The position numbers and the translations under genes are program-made. Positions 21,600-29,133 of a DNA stretch of 29,377 nt are shown piece after piece; position 1 is the stretch's first letter, and each line of letters begins with the position of its first letter. The notes below the pieces were generated by a model. The model did not search any database, was not told the origin of the DNA, and saw nothing but the letters and a program-made list of their open reading frames with translations. Source of the DNA: a virus; the IMG/VR virus record IMGVR_UViG_3300030012_000504, positions 1 to 29,377 of that record; one strand, given 5' to 3'.

Positions 21600-21841
21600 T
21601 CCTTTTGGATTTATGAGTCTTGCAAACTTTTCAGACCTACTCTTCTTTATTGAATTTGTAGTCTCTCTCACACTAGCCACTTTAAGGGCGGATTCAAACT
21701 AGGACTTCGACTTACAAGACTAAATTACTTTGCGAACCTCATCCCTAGTTCTACTGCTAGAACCTCATTCAACTTTACTCTTTTCAGAACCTCTAGGGTA
21801 GTTGGCTACAGTTTAGAGACATAATCGTTTTGGTCTTTGTT
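21600..21841 (-). other. Structured leader of the ribozyme operon
   Basis: About 240 non-coding bases just after the operon promoter. The minus-strand RNA can pair CCCUA (21798-21794) with UAGGG (21747-21743), enclosing hairpin GUUCUA-GCAG-UAGAAC (21763-21748). GUAG-CCAA-CUAC lies just upstream. GAGGUUC occurs three times (near 21735, 21761, 21787). It shares the 12-mer GAAAAGAGTAAA with the other long leader (near 12760). No tRNA or intron fold could be completed. The remainder, 21484-21600, holds a TCCCA/TGGGA dyad (21532-21543) and no gene. Confidence 0.4.
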
Positions 21842-21847
21842 GAGAAC

Positions 21848-21875
21848 ATTATACATGAGTCAGACATCATATCAA
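21848..21875 (-). promoter_or_regulatory. Leftward sigma70-type promoter of the ribozyme operon
   Basis: Minus strand: TTGATA (21875-21870), 16 bases, perfect TATAAT (21853-21848). Predicted start near 21841. It is the only strong leftward promoter I find between here and the terminator at 16655, consistent with one long transcript. A copy of the dispersed palindrome lies just upstream. Confidence 0.7.
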
Positions 21876-21884
21876 CATCATAAT

Positions 21885-21902
21885 AAATATTTACTGGTAC
21901 AT
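21885..21902. repeat. Dispersed palindrome copy at the operon promoter
   Basis: AAATATTTACTGGTACAT, a copy of TATTTACYRGTAAATA with one changed base in the right arm, 10 bases upstream of the -35 box. This placement would suit an operator or an enhancer-like site. Confidence 0.6.
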
Positions 21903-21962
21903 AGTATTCGATAGCATTTTGTGAGCATTATATTTTCTTCATATCTAAGATAAGATTTCAGT

Positions 21963-22442
21963 ATGAGCAAAGAAGAAAAACCAAATCTGAAAGTAGTCAA
22001 AAAAGAAATCGAGTTGACGATAAAGCAAAGGCAGTTCGTGGATGAAATCATTAAGGGCAAGTTGGGTAGTTATAAAGAAGCATATGCAAAGGTCTACGAT
22101 GTTACTCTAACGAAGCAAGGGAAGATTCCCAAGTGGGTGGAAGTCGAAGCAAGTAAGTTAGTTGCGAACCCTAAGATAGCAATAAGCATACAAAGAGCAA
22201 TAGAACGAAAAGAGCAGTCAGCAGTTGCTAGTAGTCTCAGGACAAGAAACTATGTCATAGACCAACTATATCGTGAATCAAAAGAATCAGATTCAGATTC
22301 AGCTAGGATTCGTGCATTGGAATTACTGGGTAAGTCAGTAAGTTTATTCAGCGATGTTGTTGAGACCAAAGAAGCGAGAACAAGCGATGAAGTTGAACGA
22401 GATATTGAAGAGCGAATAGAAGCATTACTTAATAAACAATAG
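21963..22442 (+). CDS. Terminase small subunit
   Basis: 159 residues. LTIKQRQFVDEIIKGKLGSYKEAYAKVYD... EASKLVANPKIAISIQRAIE is the characteristic helix-turn-helix part of Terminase_2-type small subunits, which recognise the packaging site and load the motor. The C-terminal part is helical and acidic (SDEVERDIEERIEALLNKQ), suited to oligomerisation. No Shine-Dalgarno is evident; a TAAGAT box 6 bases upstream of the ATG hints at a very short leader. It is separated from the large subunit by an unusual 527-bp non-coding gap. Confidence 0.82.
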   Translation: MSKEEKPNLKVVKKEIELTIKQRQFVDEIIKGKLGSYKEAYAKVYDVTLTKQGKIPKWVEVEASKLVANPKIAISIQRAIERKEQSAVASSLRTRNYVIDQLYRESKESDSDSARIRALELLGKSVSLFSDVVETKEARTSDEVERDIEERIEALLNKQ

Positions 22443-22831
22443 ACAATCAACAACCAACTATCTAACTGTGCATTGTGTGGGCTGTGTGTGTGCTGTGGGT
22501 GGTGTGATTTTGTGATGCACTACATATATGGGTAGACACAAGATGTAGTATCTCTGGAATGATCAAAAACCACTACATATTGTGTTTGGATTCCGTCACT
22601 ATTAATAGACCCCCTCCCCCCTTTTGTGTGTGCGGGACTCCGACTGTCATATATACATAGTGATTTGCACAGATTATCACTAATTTTCATAGACCCCCCC
22701 CTATGTATTGCATTTTGATAGCATATTTTGTAAGATAATATAAGTTTTTTTGTAGAAAATGGTCAAGGGACCCTAGACCCCCCATAATATTTTACAAAAA
22801 ATATTGTTTTTTCTGTGAAGATGTGTAATTA
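22443..22831. other. Non-coding gap between terminase genes with TAGACCCCC repeats
   Basis: No credible gene. A GT-rich tract is near 22470-22510. TAGACCCCC occurs at 22606, 22690 and 22774, all on the plus strand and ~84 bases apart, each in a run of 5-8 C. The middle one is flanked by CATAG/CTATG (22688-22705). Isolated C-runs are very unusual in this AT-rich genome. Their place between the terminase genes suits a packaging (pac/cos) signal or small-subunit binding array; this is inference. Confidence 0.45.
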
Positions 22832-22840
22832 TGTTAAAAT
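22832..22840 (+). promoter_or_regulatory. Extended -10 promoter candidate for the packaging genes
   Basis: TGTTAAAAT fits TGn plus a near-consensus -10 box; no good -35 box is 17 bases upstream. The predicted start near 22847 is followed within 12 bases by the operator palindromes, the expected place for a repressor. Confidence 0.4.
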
Positions 22841-22858
22841 CTAGCGTGATTTACATCC

Positions 22859-22953
22859 AGTAGGTACCTACTTGTAAGGTATTTACTTACTAAGTGCCAC
22901 TAACTGGTAGGAACTTAGTAAGTTTTTAACTTTAGGAAGTATCTACTTACTAT
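22859..22953. promoter_or_regulatory. Operator cluster upstream of terminase large subunit
   Basis: AGTAGGTACCTACT (22859-22872) is a perfect 14-base palindrome. ACTTACTAAGT (22885-22895) and ACTTAGTAAGT (22913-22923) are perfect 11-base inverted arms. AAGTA-TC-TACTTACTAT (22937-22953) repeats the right half and the 2-base centre of the dyad at 13275. The 9-mer TACTTACTA appears exactly at 22884 and 22944. The cluster ends just before the AGGAG of the gene. Confidence 0.7.
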
Positions 22954-22969
22954 CTAGTATAGGAGATGT

Positions 22970-24466
22970 ATGAGTAACCAAATATTAAGTCAAGTACAAA
23001 ACCTTTCTTTGGATGAAAAGAGAGAGTTATTAGGCTTATTGGATGAATTAGAGGAAGCAAAATCCAGAGAGAAGTGTGCAAATGACTATATGGCGTTTGT
23101 TAGAGAGATGTGGAGTGCTTTTATTCATGGTCCACACCATCAAATTATGGCGGATGCTTTTGAAAGGGTAGCTAATGGCGATTTAAAGCGTCTAATTATC
23201 AATATGCCACCTAGACATACTAAATCCGAGTTTGCATCTTACTTGTTACCTGCATGGTTCCTAGGAAGTAAGCCAGAAAAGAAGATAATACAGACAGCAC
23301 ACACCGCAGAACTAGCTGTAGGTTTTGGTAGAAAGGTTAGAAACCTTGTGGGAAGCAAAGATTTCAAGCGTATATTCCCCAATGTAAGTTTGCAGTCGGA
23401 TTCCAAAGCTGCGGGTCGTTGGAATACGAATAAAGGCGGTGAATATTTCGCTATTGGTGTAGGTGGTGCAGTTACTGGTAAAGGTGCTGACCTACTTATC
23501 ATTGATGACCCGCACTCTGAGCAAGAAGGAGCTTCAGCAGACATAAATGTCTTTAATCGTACCTATGAATGGTACACATCTGGTCCTAGACAGCGTTTAC
23601 AGCCTAATGGTGCGATAGTTGTAGTAATGACTAGGTGGCATAACAAAGATTTAACTGGTCAAGTCATAGACGCTAGTATAAAGCGTGGTGGTGCTGACCA
23701 ATGGGAAGTAATTGAATTACCTGCAATCTTACCTTCTGGTAAACCTTTGTGGGATGCTTTCTGGAAATTAGAAGAGTTAGAAGCTTTAAAGGCTGAATTG
23801 CCTAGTTCTAAGTGGATGGCTCAATATCAACAAGACCCTACCTCTGAAGAGGGTGCTCTTGTTAAAAGAGAATGGTGGAGAACATGGGAAGGTAGAAATC
23901 CTCCTGATTGTGAGTTTATTATTCAATCATGGGATACAGCTTTCTTAAAAACACAAAGAGCTGACTATTCAGCTTGTACTACATGGGGTGTTTTTTATAA
24001 AGAAAATGATGAAGGACTTGTTGCTCCACAATTAATACTACTAGATGCCTATAAAGAGCGTTTAGAGTTCCCAGATTTAAAGAAAACGGCTTTAGAAAAG
24101 TATAATGCCTATAAACCTGATGCTTTCATTGTAGAAGCTAAGGCTGCAGGACTACCTTTAATCTTTGAACTTAGACAAACAGGCATACCAGTACAAGAAT
24201 ATACACCTAGTCGTGGTAATGATAAAATATCAAGAGTAAATGCTGTATCAGATTTGTTTGCTTCAGGAGTTGTTTGGACACCTGAAACTAGATGGGCAGA
24301 AGAAGTTATAGAAGAATTTGCTGGATTTCCTAATATGGAACATGATGATTTAGTTGATAGCAGTACACAAGCATTATTAAGATTTAGGCAAGGTGGTTTT
24401 GTTCCTCTTGATTCAGATGAAGAAGATGAACCACTAGAACATAACAGAACAGCAGATTATTACTAG
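22970..24466 (+). CDS. Terminase large subunit
   Basis: 498 residues. The ATPase domain has a variant Walker A, MPPRHTKSE (79-87), and Walker B LLIIDDPH (D179, D180), followed by VVVMTRWH. The RNase H-like nuclease domain has WDTAF (D322), LLDAYKERLEFPDL, and a C-terminal EHDDLVDS (D459, D460, D463), the expected metal-binding acids. It should pump and cut DNA during packaging. AGGAG lies 4 bases before the ATG, immediately after the operator cluster. The portal gene follows 6 bp later. Confidence 0.94.
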   Translation: MSNQILSQVQNLSLDEKRELLGLLDELEEAKSREKCANDYMAFVREMWSAFIHGPHHQIMADAFERVANGDLKRLIINMPPRHTKSEFASYLLPAWFLGSKPEKKIIQTAHTAELAVGFGRKVRNLVGSKDFKRIFPNVSLQSDSKAAGRWNTNKGGEYFAIGVGGAVTGKGADLLIIDDPHSEQEGASADINVFNRTYEWYTSGPRQRLQPNGAIVVVMTRWHNKDLTGQVIDASIKRGGADQWEVIELPAILPSGKPLWDAFWKLEELEALKAELPSSKWMAQYQQDPTSEEGALVKREWWRTWEGRNPPDCEFIIQSWDTAFLKTQRADYSACTTWGVFYKENDEGLVAPQLILLDAYKERLEFPDLKKTALEKYNAYKPDAFIVEAKAAGLPLIFELRQTGIPVQEYTPSRGNDKISRVNAVSDLFASGVVWTPETRWAEEVIEEFAGFPNMEHDDLVDSSTQALLRFRQGGFVPLDSDEEDEPLEHNRTADYY

Positions 24467-24472
24467 GAGACT

Positions 24473-26932
24473 ATGGCTATAGAAAGACAATTTGTTCCAG
24501 CTACACCAGTTGATGGATTAGTAGAAATGGACCCAGAAGTAGAGGTTGAAACAACAGAAACCGAAGATGGTGGCATGATTGTTGATTTTGACCCAAATGC
24601 ATCTCAAACTATGGATGCTGATTTTAATTCTAATCTGGTAGATTTTATTGATGAAGATGAACTTACCTCTATGGGTAATGAATTAATTAGTGCTTATCAG
24701 TCAGATAAAGATTCAAGGTCAGATTGGGAAGAAACCTATGTTAAAGGGTTAGACCAATTAGGATTAAAAATAGAAGAAAGAACTACACCTTGGGCAGGAG
24801 CTTGTGGTGTATTTCATCCCATGTTGAGTGAAGCTGTAATAAAGTTTCAATCACAAGCTATATCAGAAATATTTCCTGCTGCAGGTCCTGTAAGAACTAA
24901 AATAGTTGGCACTATAGATTCTGCAAAAGAAAAACAAAGTCAAAGAGTTCAAGATTATTTAAATTATCTTTTAACTTATGAAATGACTGAATACAGAAGT
25001 GAAACAGAAAAAATGTTATTTTCTTTACCACTTGCAGGTTCAGCATTTAGAAAAATATATTTTGACCCAACATTAAATAGACCAAGCGGTATATTTGTAC
25101 CTGCTGAAGATGTGGTAGTTAATTATGGTGCAAGTGATTTAGAGACTTGTGAAAGAGCTACTCATGTAATGAAAAAGTCATCTAATGATATAAGAAAGAT
25201 GCAAGTTAATGGTTTTTATAGAGATATAGAACTACCTGATGCTACACCATCATCATCTGATATTACTAAAAAATATAATGAAATGACTGGTGAATCAGAA
25301 AGTTATGACTATGATACACGCCATACTATCTTAGAAATGCAGGTAGATTTAGACCTAAAAGGGTTTGAAGATAAAGATGCTAATGGTCAAGATACAGGTA
25401 TAGCATTACCTTATGTTGTAACAATAGACCATCCTTCAGGCATTATTCTTAGTATTAGAAGAAACTATTACGAAGATGACCCTGCTAAATTAAGAAGGAT
25501 GCACTTTGTTCATTATCAATATCTACCAGGACTAGGTTTTTATGGTTTTGGTTTAATACATATGATTGGTGGTTTAGCTAAATCAGCCACATCAATATTA
25601 AGACAATTAGTAGATGCAGGTACTTTAAGTAATTTACCTGGTGGTTTAAAAGCTAGAGGATTGCGTATAAAAGGAGACGATAGTCCCATTATGCCTGGTG
25701 AGTTTAGAGATGTAGATGTTCCAGGCGGTGCTATTAGAGATAATATTACATTCTTGCCTTATAAAGAACCATCAGGAACTTTATTTCAATTATTAGGTAA
25801 TATAGTTGAAGAAGGTAAAAGGTTTGCCAGTATATCTGATATGAAAGTAGCTGATATGAATAGTCAAGCACCTGTAGGTACTACATTAGCATTATTAGAA
25901 AGAAACATGAAAGTTATGTCTGCTGTTCAAGCTAGACTTCATGCTTCTATGAAAAGAGAGTTTGAAATATTAGTTGGTGTAATAAAAGACTTTACTAACC
26001 CAACTTATCCATATGAAGTTCAAGAAGGACAACAAATAGCATTACAAGATTTTGATAATAGAATAGATATATTACCAGTATCAGACCCTAATGCTGCAAC
26101 TATGGCACAAAGAATTATGCAGTATCAAGCAGCTATGCAGTTAGCACAACAAGCACCACAACTATATGATTTAGGTCAATTACATAGACAAATGCTTGAA
26201 GTTCTTGGTATTAAAGATGCTGAAACAATAGTACCACCACAAGGTGAAGTACCTCCAGTTGACCCAGTAACAGCAGTACAAAATATATTAAATGGTAAAC
26301 CTGTACAAGCTTATGAGTTCCAAGACCATGAAGCTCATATACAAACATTAACTTCTGCACAACAAGACCCTAATGTTCAAGCAAAAGTACAACAAAGTCC
26401 AAATGCACAAGTTATACAAAGTGCTGGTTCTGATTATATTATGCAACATCTTGCATTACAGTTTAGAGACCAAGTTGAAAGAGAGATGGGTGTAGAGTTA
26501 CCTCCAGTAGGAGAACCTTTACCTGCAGATGTAGAAAAAAGAATATCTACACTTGTAGCTGAAGCTGCACAAAGAGTAGCAACTACAAATGCTGCACAAG
26601 CAGAACAAGCTAGAATACAAGAACAAGCACAAGACCCATTAATACTTGCTAAACAAAAAGAACTTGAAATTAAAGAAAAACAAGTTGAAGGTAAGCTAAG
26701 AATTGATGAAAGTAAATTAGCAGTAGATGCAGCTAAAGCTGTAGCTAATAAAGAACTAGAAGAAAAAAGAATTGAAGCTCAACAAGAAACAACTGGTTTA
26801 AAAATGGGACAGCAAATTGCTAGTGATTTGCTAGATAGACAGGAAAGAGAGGAAAATCAAGTATTAAAAGATTACAAAACAGGTATTGACATTGGTAAAG
26901 ATTTAGTTAATGATAGCAAATTGAATGAGTAA
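24473..26932 (+). CDS. Portal protein
   Basis: 819 residues, long for a portal and similar in size to P22-like portals. An acidic N-terminus is followed by DWEETYVKGLDQLGLK, TTPWAGACGVFHPMLSEAVI and PLAGSAFRKIYFDP. The core includes GFGLIHMIGGLAKSATSILR and SDMKVADMNSQAPVG..TLAL, as in podoviral portals. The C-terminal ~200 residues are Gln/Ala-rich and end in a long Lys/Glu coiled coil. The dodecameric ring forms the DNA entry channel and docks the terminase. AGGAG precedes the ATG. The last 8 bp overlap the next gene. Confidence 0.88.
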   Translation: MAIERQFVPATPVDGLVEMDPEVEVETTETEDGGMIVDFDPNASQTMDADFNSNLVDFIDEDELTSMGNELISAYQSDKDSRSDWEETYVKGLDQLGLKIEERTTPWAGACGVFHPMLSEAVIKFQSQAISEIFPAAGPVRTKIVGTIDSAKEKQSQRVQDYLNYLLTYEMTEYRSETEKMLFSLPLAGSAFRKIYFDPTLNRPSGIFVPAEDVVVNYGASDLETCERATHVMKKSSNDIRKMQVNGFYRDIELPDATPSSSDITKKYNEMTGESESYDYDTRHTILEMQVDLDLKGFEDKDANGQDTGIALPYVVTIDHPSGIILSIRRNYYEDDPAKLRRMHFVHYQYLPGLGFYGFGLIHMIGGLAKSATSILRQLVDAGTLSNLPGGLKARGLRIKGDDSPIMPGEFRDVDVPGGAIRDNITFLPYKEPSGTLFQLLGNIVEEGKRFASISDMKVADMNSQAPVGTTLALLERNMKVMSAVQARLHASMKREFEILVGVIKDFTNPTYPYEVQEGQQIALQDFDNRIDILPVSDPNAATMAQRIMQYQAAMQLAQQAPQLYDLGQLHRQMLEVLGIKDAETIVPPQGEVPPVDPVTAVQNILNGKPVQAYEFQDHEAHIQTLTSAQQDPNVQAKVQQSPNAQVIQSAGSDYIMQHLALQFRDQVEREMGVELPPVGEPLPADVEKRISTLVAEAAQRVATTNAAQAEQARIQEQAQDPLILAKQKELEIKEKQVEGKLRIDESKLAVDAAKAVANKELEEKRIEAQQETTGLKMGQQIASDLLDRQEREENQVLKDYKTGIDIGKDLVNDSKLNE

Positions 26933-27128
26933 TGATATAAATGAGCAATCACTATCTACTTACTTAACTAAAAAGTTAAGAGAAATGATGAATGAATGTT
27001 CAGACCATATCTCAACAGGAAGTTGTAAAGACTTTTCTGAATATAAAAGAATGACAGGAGTTATAGAAGGTTTAGCTCTTGCAGAGCGTGAAGTTCTTGA
27101 TTGGAAAGAACGACACTTAAAAGAATAG
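26925..27128 (+). CDS. Small helical protein between portal and GroES-like gene
   Basis: 67 residues (YLTKKLREMMNECSDHISTG, EYKRMTGVIEGLALAEREVL). Helical, with a pattern (C.DHI..G...D...Y....G.I.GL..AE) seen in small unnamed proteins of phage head modules. The start overlaps the portal stop by 8 bp, so translation is coupled. Function unknown; a head-assembly accessory role is possible from position. Confidence 0.7.
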   Translation: MSNDINEQSLSTYLTKKLREMMNECSDHISTGSCKDFSEYKRMTGVIEGLALAEREVLDWKERHLKE

Positions 27129-27148
27129 GAACTCGACACCTTATGTCG
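27127..27148 (+). promoter_or_regulatory. Shine-Dalgarno separated from its ATG by a hairpin
   Basis: AGGA (27127-27130) is 25 bases from the ATG at 27156, too far for normal initiation. CGACA-CCTTA-TGTCG (27134-27148) lies between them. If folded, it would shorten the gap to about 10 bases. No other Shine-Dalgarno precedes this start. Confidence 0.4.
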
Positions 27149-27155
27149 TGCAAAC

Positions 27156-27560
27156 ATGGATAAAGATAAAAAAGTAAATATCCCAAAACCAGAAAGCGTT
27201 AAAAAGCCTGAGCCTACTGCTGAGGTTAAAAGCCAACTACCAATACCTAAAGGATGGAAAATACTTATTGCTATGCCTGAAGCTAAAGAAACTACAGATG
27301 GTGGCATTATCAAAGCTAGTCAAACTAGAGTTGATGAAGAAACATCAAATATTTGTGGTTATGTTTTAAAATTAGGCAAAGAAGCATATGTTGATAAAAA
27401 AAGATTTCCAACAGGTCCTTGGTGTAAAGAAGGTGATTGGGTAATATTTAGAGCTTATTCAGGTACTAGAATGAAAATGTATGGTAAAGAGTTTCGTTTA
27501 ATTAACGATGATACTGTGGAAGCAGTAGTTGATGACCCTACAGGAGTAGTTAGAGCATGA
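27156..27560 (+). CDS. GroES-like co-chaperonin
   Basis: 134 residues. A Lys/Pro-rich N-terminal extension (~30 residues) is followed by a cpn10-like barrel: LPIPKGWKILIAMPEAKETT, a probable mobile-loop segment DGGIIKASQTRVDEETSN, then GYVLKLGKEAYVD and CKEGDWVIFRAYSGTRMKMY, ending with DDTVEAVVDD. Phage co-chaperonins such as T4 Gp31 and related proteins replace host GroES so that GroEL can fold the capsid protein; the position before the head genes fits. Its stop overlaps the next start (ATGA at 27557). Confidence 0.82.
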   Translation: MDKDKKVNIPKPESVKKPEPTAEVKSQLPIPKGWKILIAMPEAKETTDGGIIKASQTRVDEETSNICGYVLKLGKEAYVDKKRFPTGPWCKEGDWVIFRAYSGTRMKMYGKEFRLINDDTVEAVVDDPTGVVRA

Positions 27561-28585
27561 GTGAAAGTATAGAACAAGTTATAGATACAAACGCAGAACC
27601 TGTATCAGAACAAACATCAGAAGATAAATTTTTTGGTGTAGCAAATGAAATCAATACTGAAGTTGCAAAAGATATTGAAATAGAAGTTATTGATGAAAGA
27701 CCAGAAGAGGACCAAAGACCTCCTAAAGTAGAAACTGCAGAAGATGAATCTAGTAATGAAGAAATATTAGATAAAGAAATTGCAGATTATAGTAAAGCTG
27801 CTGGTGAAAGAATTAATAAAATTAAATATGAATTTCATGAAGAACGCAGGGCAAAAGAACAAGCTTTAAGAGAATCTACTGAAGCTACTAAAGTTTTAAA
27901 AACTTTAATGGCTGAAAATCAAAAATTACAAAGCATTGTAAATCAAGGTGGAGATGTATTAAATCAACAAGCACTTAATAATGCTCAATGGGCACGATAC
28001 AATGCACAAGAAAAATTTAAAAAAGCTTATGAAGAAGGTAATGCAGAAGATATGGCTGCAGCACAATCTGAATTAGCACAAGCTACATTAGCTGAACAAC
28101 AAGCTGGTAATTATGCACAACAATTACAAAATAAAGTCTCGCAACAATATGTAGAAACACAACCACAAGTTGAAAAACCTGTTGACCCAGAAATGGATTC
28201 ATGGTCTCAAAAGAATCCTTGGTTTATGGGTAGTGAACCAATCCATAAAGAGATGACATCCTATGCTATGTACATAGACCAATCTTTACAAGCTAATGGT
28301 ATTGACCCTGCAAAAGATAGTCAGAAATATTATTCTGAAGTAGATGCAGGTATGAGAAAACAATTTCCAAATTTTTTTGGTGTACCACAACAACAACCTG
28401 CGGAAGCAGAAGTAGTTATATCAGATACACCGAAAAGACAGGTAGTTAATCCTGTCGCACCCGCTACGAGGAATAGCGGTAAAACCCCTCGCAAAATTCA
28501 TCTGACACAGAGCCAAGTTGCCCTCGCAAAGCGACTTAATATAACGCCTGAGCAGTATGCAAATCAATTATTAAAGGAGAACTAA
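27557..28585 (+). CDS. Probable scaffolding protein
   Basis: 342 residues, very acidic N-terminal third, then a long helical region (YEFHEERRAKEQALRESTEA, EDMAAAQSELAQATLAEQQA) and a Gln-rich middle. The C-terminus is basic, with KIHLTQSQVALAKRLNITPE as a small helical motif. Acidic, coiled-coil proteins with a small basic C-terminal helix, placed between portal and capsid genes, are typical scaffolds. The codons of 28450-28560 are richer in G/C than the rest and include a hairpin CCGCTA/TAGCGG. It starts in an ATGA overlap with the GroES-like gene. Confidence 0.68.
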   Translation: MSESIEQVIDTNAEPVSEQTSEDKFFGVANEINTEVAKDIEIEVIDERPEEDQRPPKVETAEDESSNEEILDKEIADYSKAAGERINKIKYEFHEERRAKEQALRESTEATKVLKTLMAENQKLQSIVNQGGDVLNQQALNNAQWARYNAQEKFKKAYEEGNAEDMAAAQSELAQATLAEQQAGNYAQQLQNKVSQQYVETQPQVEKPVDPEMDSWSQKNPWFMGSEPIHKEMTSYAMYIDQSLQANGIDPAKDSQKYYSEVDAGMRKQFPNFFGVPQQQPAEAEVVISDTPKRQVVNPVAPATRNSGKTPRKIHLTQSQVALAKRLNITPEQYANQLLKEN

Positions 28586-28586
28586 G

Positions 28587-29096
28587 ATGTCAGAATTACC
28601 TGATAATCAAGAAAATATTAAAGCTGAACAAGAATCAGCAGAGCGTACCCCTAGGGAGATAGAGAGCCGAGAGGCTTCCCAGCGTATACAAAGTTGGGAA
28701 AATCCATCAAACTTACCAAATCCAACACCACAAGAAGGGTGGGTATTTAGGTATATCAGAACAAGCCTTTTAGGTAATGCTGATAATCCTAATGTATCAA
28801 GAAAATTGAGAGAAGGATGGCAACCTTGTAGATTAGAGGACCATCCAGAACTTCAAATTCATATGATGGACCACAACTCTGAATGGTCAAAGAAAGGTAA
28901 TGTTGAAATTGGTGGACAACTGTTATGTAAGATGCCAGAAGAAAAAGCGAAAGCTAGAGACGAATATTTTGCTAATTTAGCACAGTCTCAAATGGAATCT
29001 GTAGATAACACTTATTTTAAAGACCAAGATTCTAGAATGGCTACTAAACAAGTTTTTGAAAGAAAATCACGAACAACATTTGGTAAAGATTCTTAG
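28587..29096 (+). CDS. Conserved head-module protein of unknown function
   Basis: 169 residues. Acidic N-terminus, then EGWVFRYIRTSLLGNADNPN, KLREGWQPCRLEDHPE, GNVEIGGQLLCKMPEEKAKA and AQSQMESVDNTYFKDQDSRM. This pattern (GW.FR.IRTS..G..D, REGW.P, G...LCK.PEE) is familiar from uncultured marine podoviruses, where it sits between scaffold and capsid genes, but no role is established. AAGGAG lies 8 bases upstream. The region 28640-28690 is again richer in G/C than its surroundings. Confidence 0.75.
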   Translation: MSELPDNQENIKAEQESAERTPREIESREASQRIQSWENPSNLPNPTPQEGWVFRYIRTSLLGNADNPNVSRKLREGWQPCRLEDHPELQIHMMDHNSEWSKKGNVEIGGQLLCKMPEEKAKARDEYFANLAQSQMESVDNTYFKDQDSRMATKQVFERKSRTTFGKDS

Positions 29097-29133
29097 TTTC
29101 TTATTTTATTAATTATTTGATAAGGAGACAATT

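Noticed and set aside
21680-21800. Possible tRNA (TTTGAATCC on the minus strand looks like a T-loop)
   Set aside because: The bases on either side do not form a 5-bp T-stem, and no acceptor or anticodon arm could be placed.
21600-21841. Possible group I intron (GAGACTA and AAGTCC on the minus strand)
   Set aside because: The P3-P7 pairings could not be assembled, and there are no interrupted exons.
7914-21902. CRISPR array made of the TATTTACYRGTAAATA copies
   Set aside because: Spacing is irregular over 14 kb, with no constant-length spacers and no cas genes other than a Cas4/RecB-like phage nuclease.
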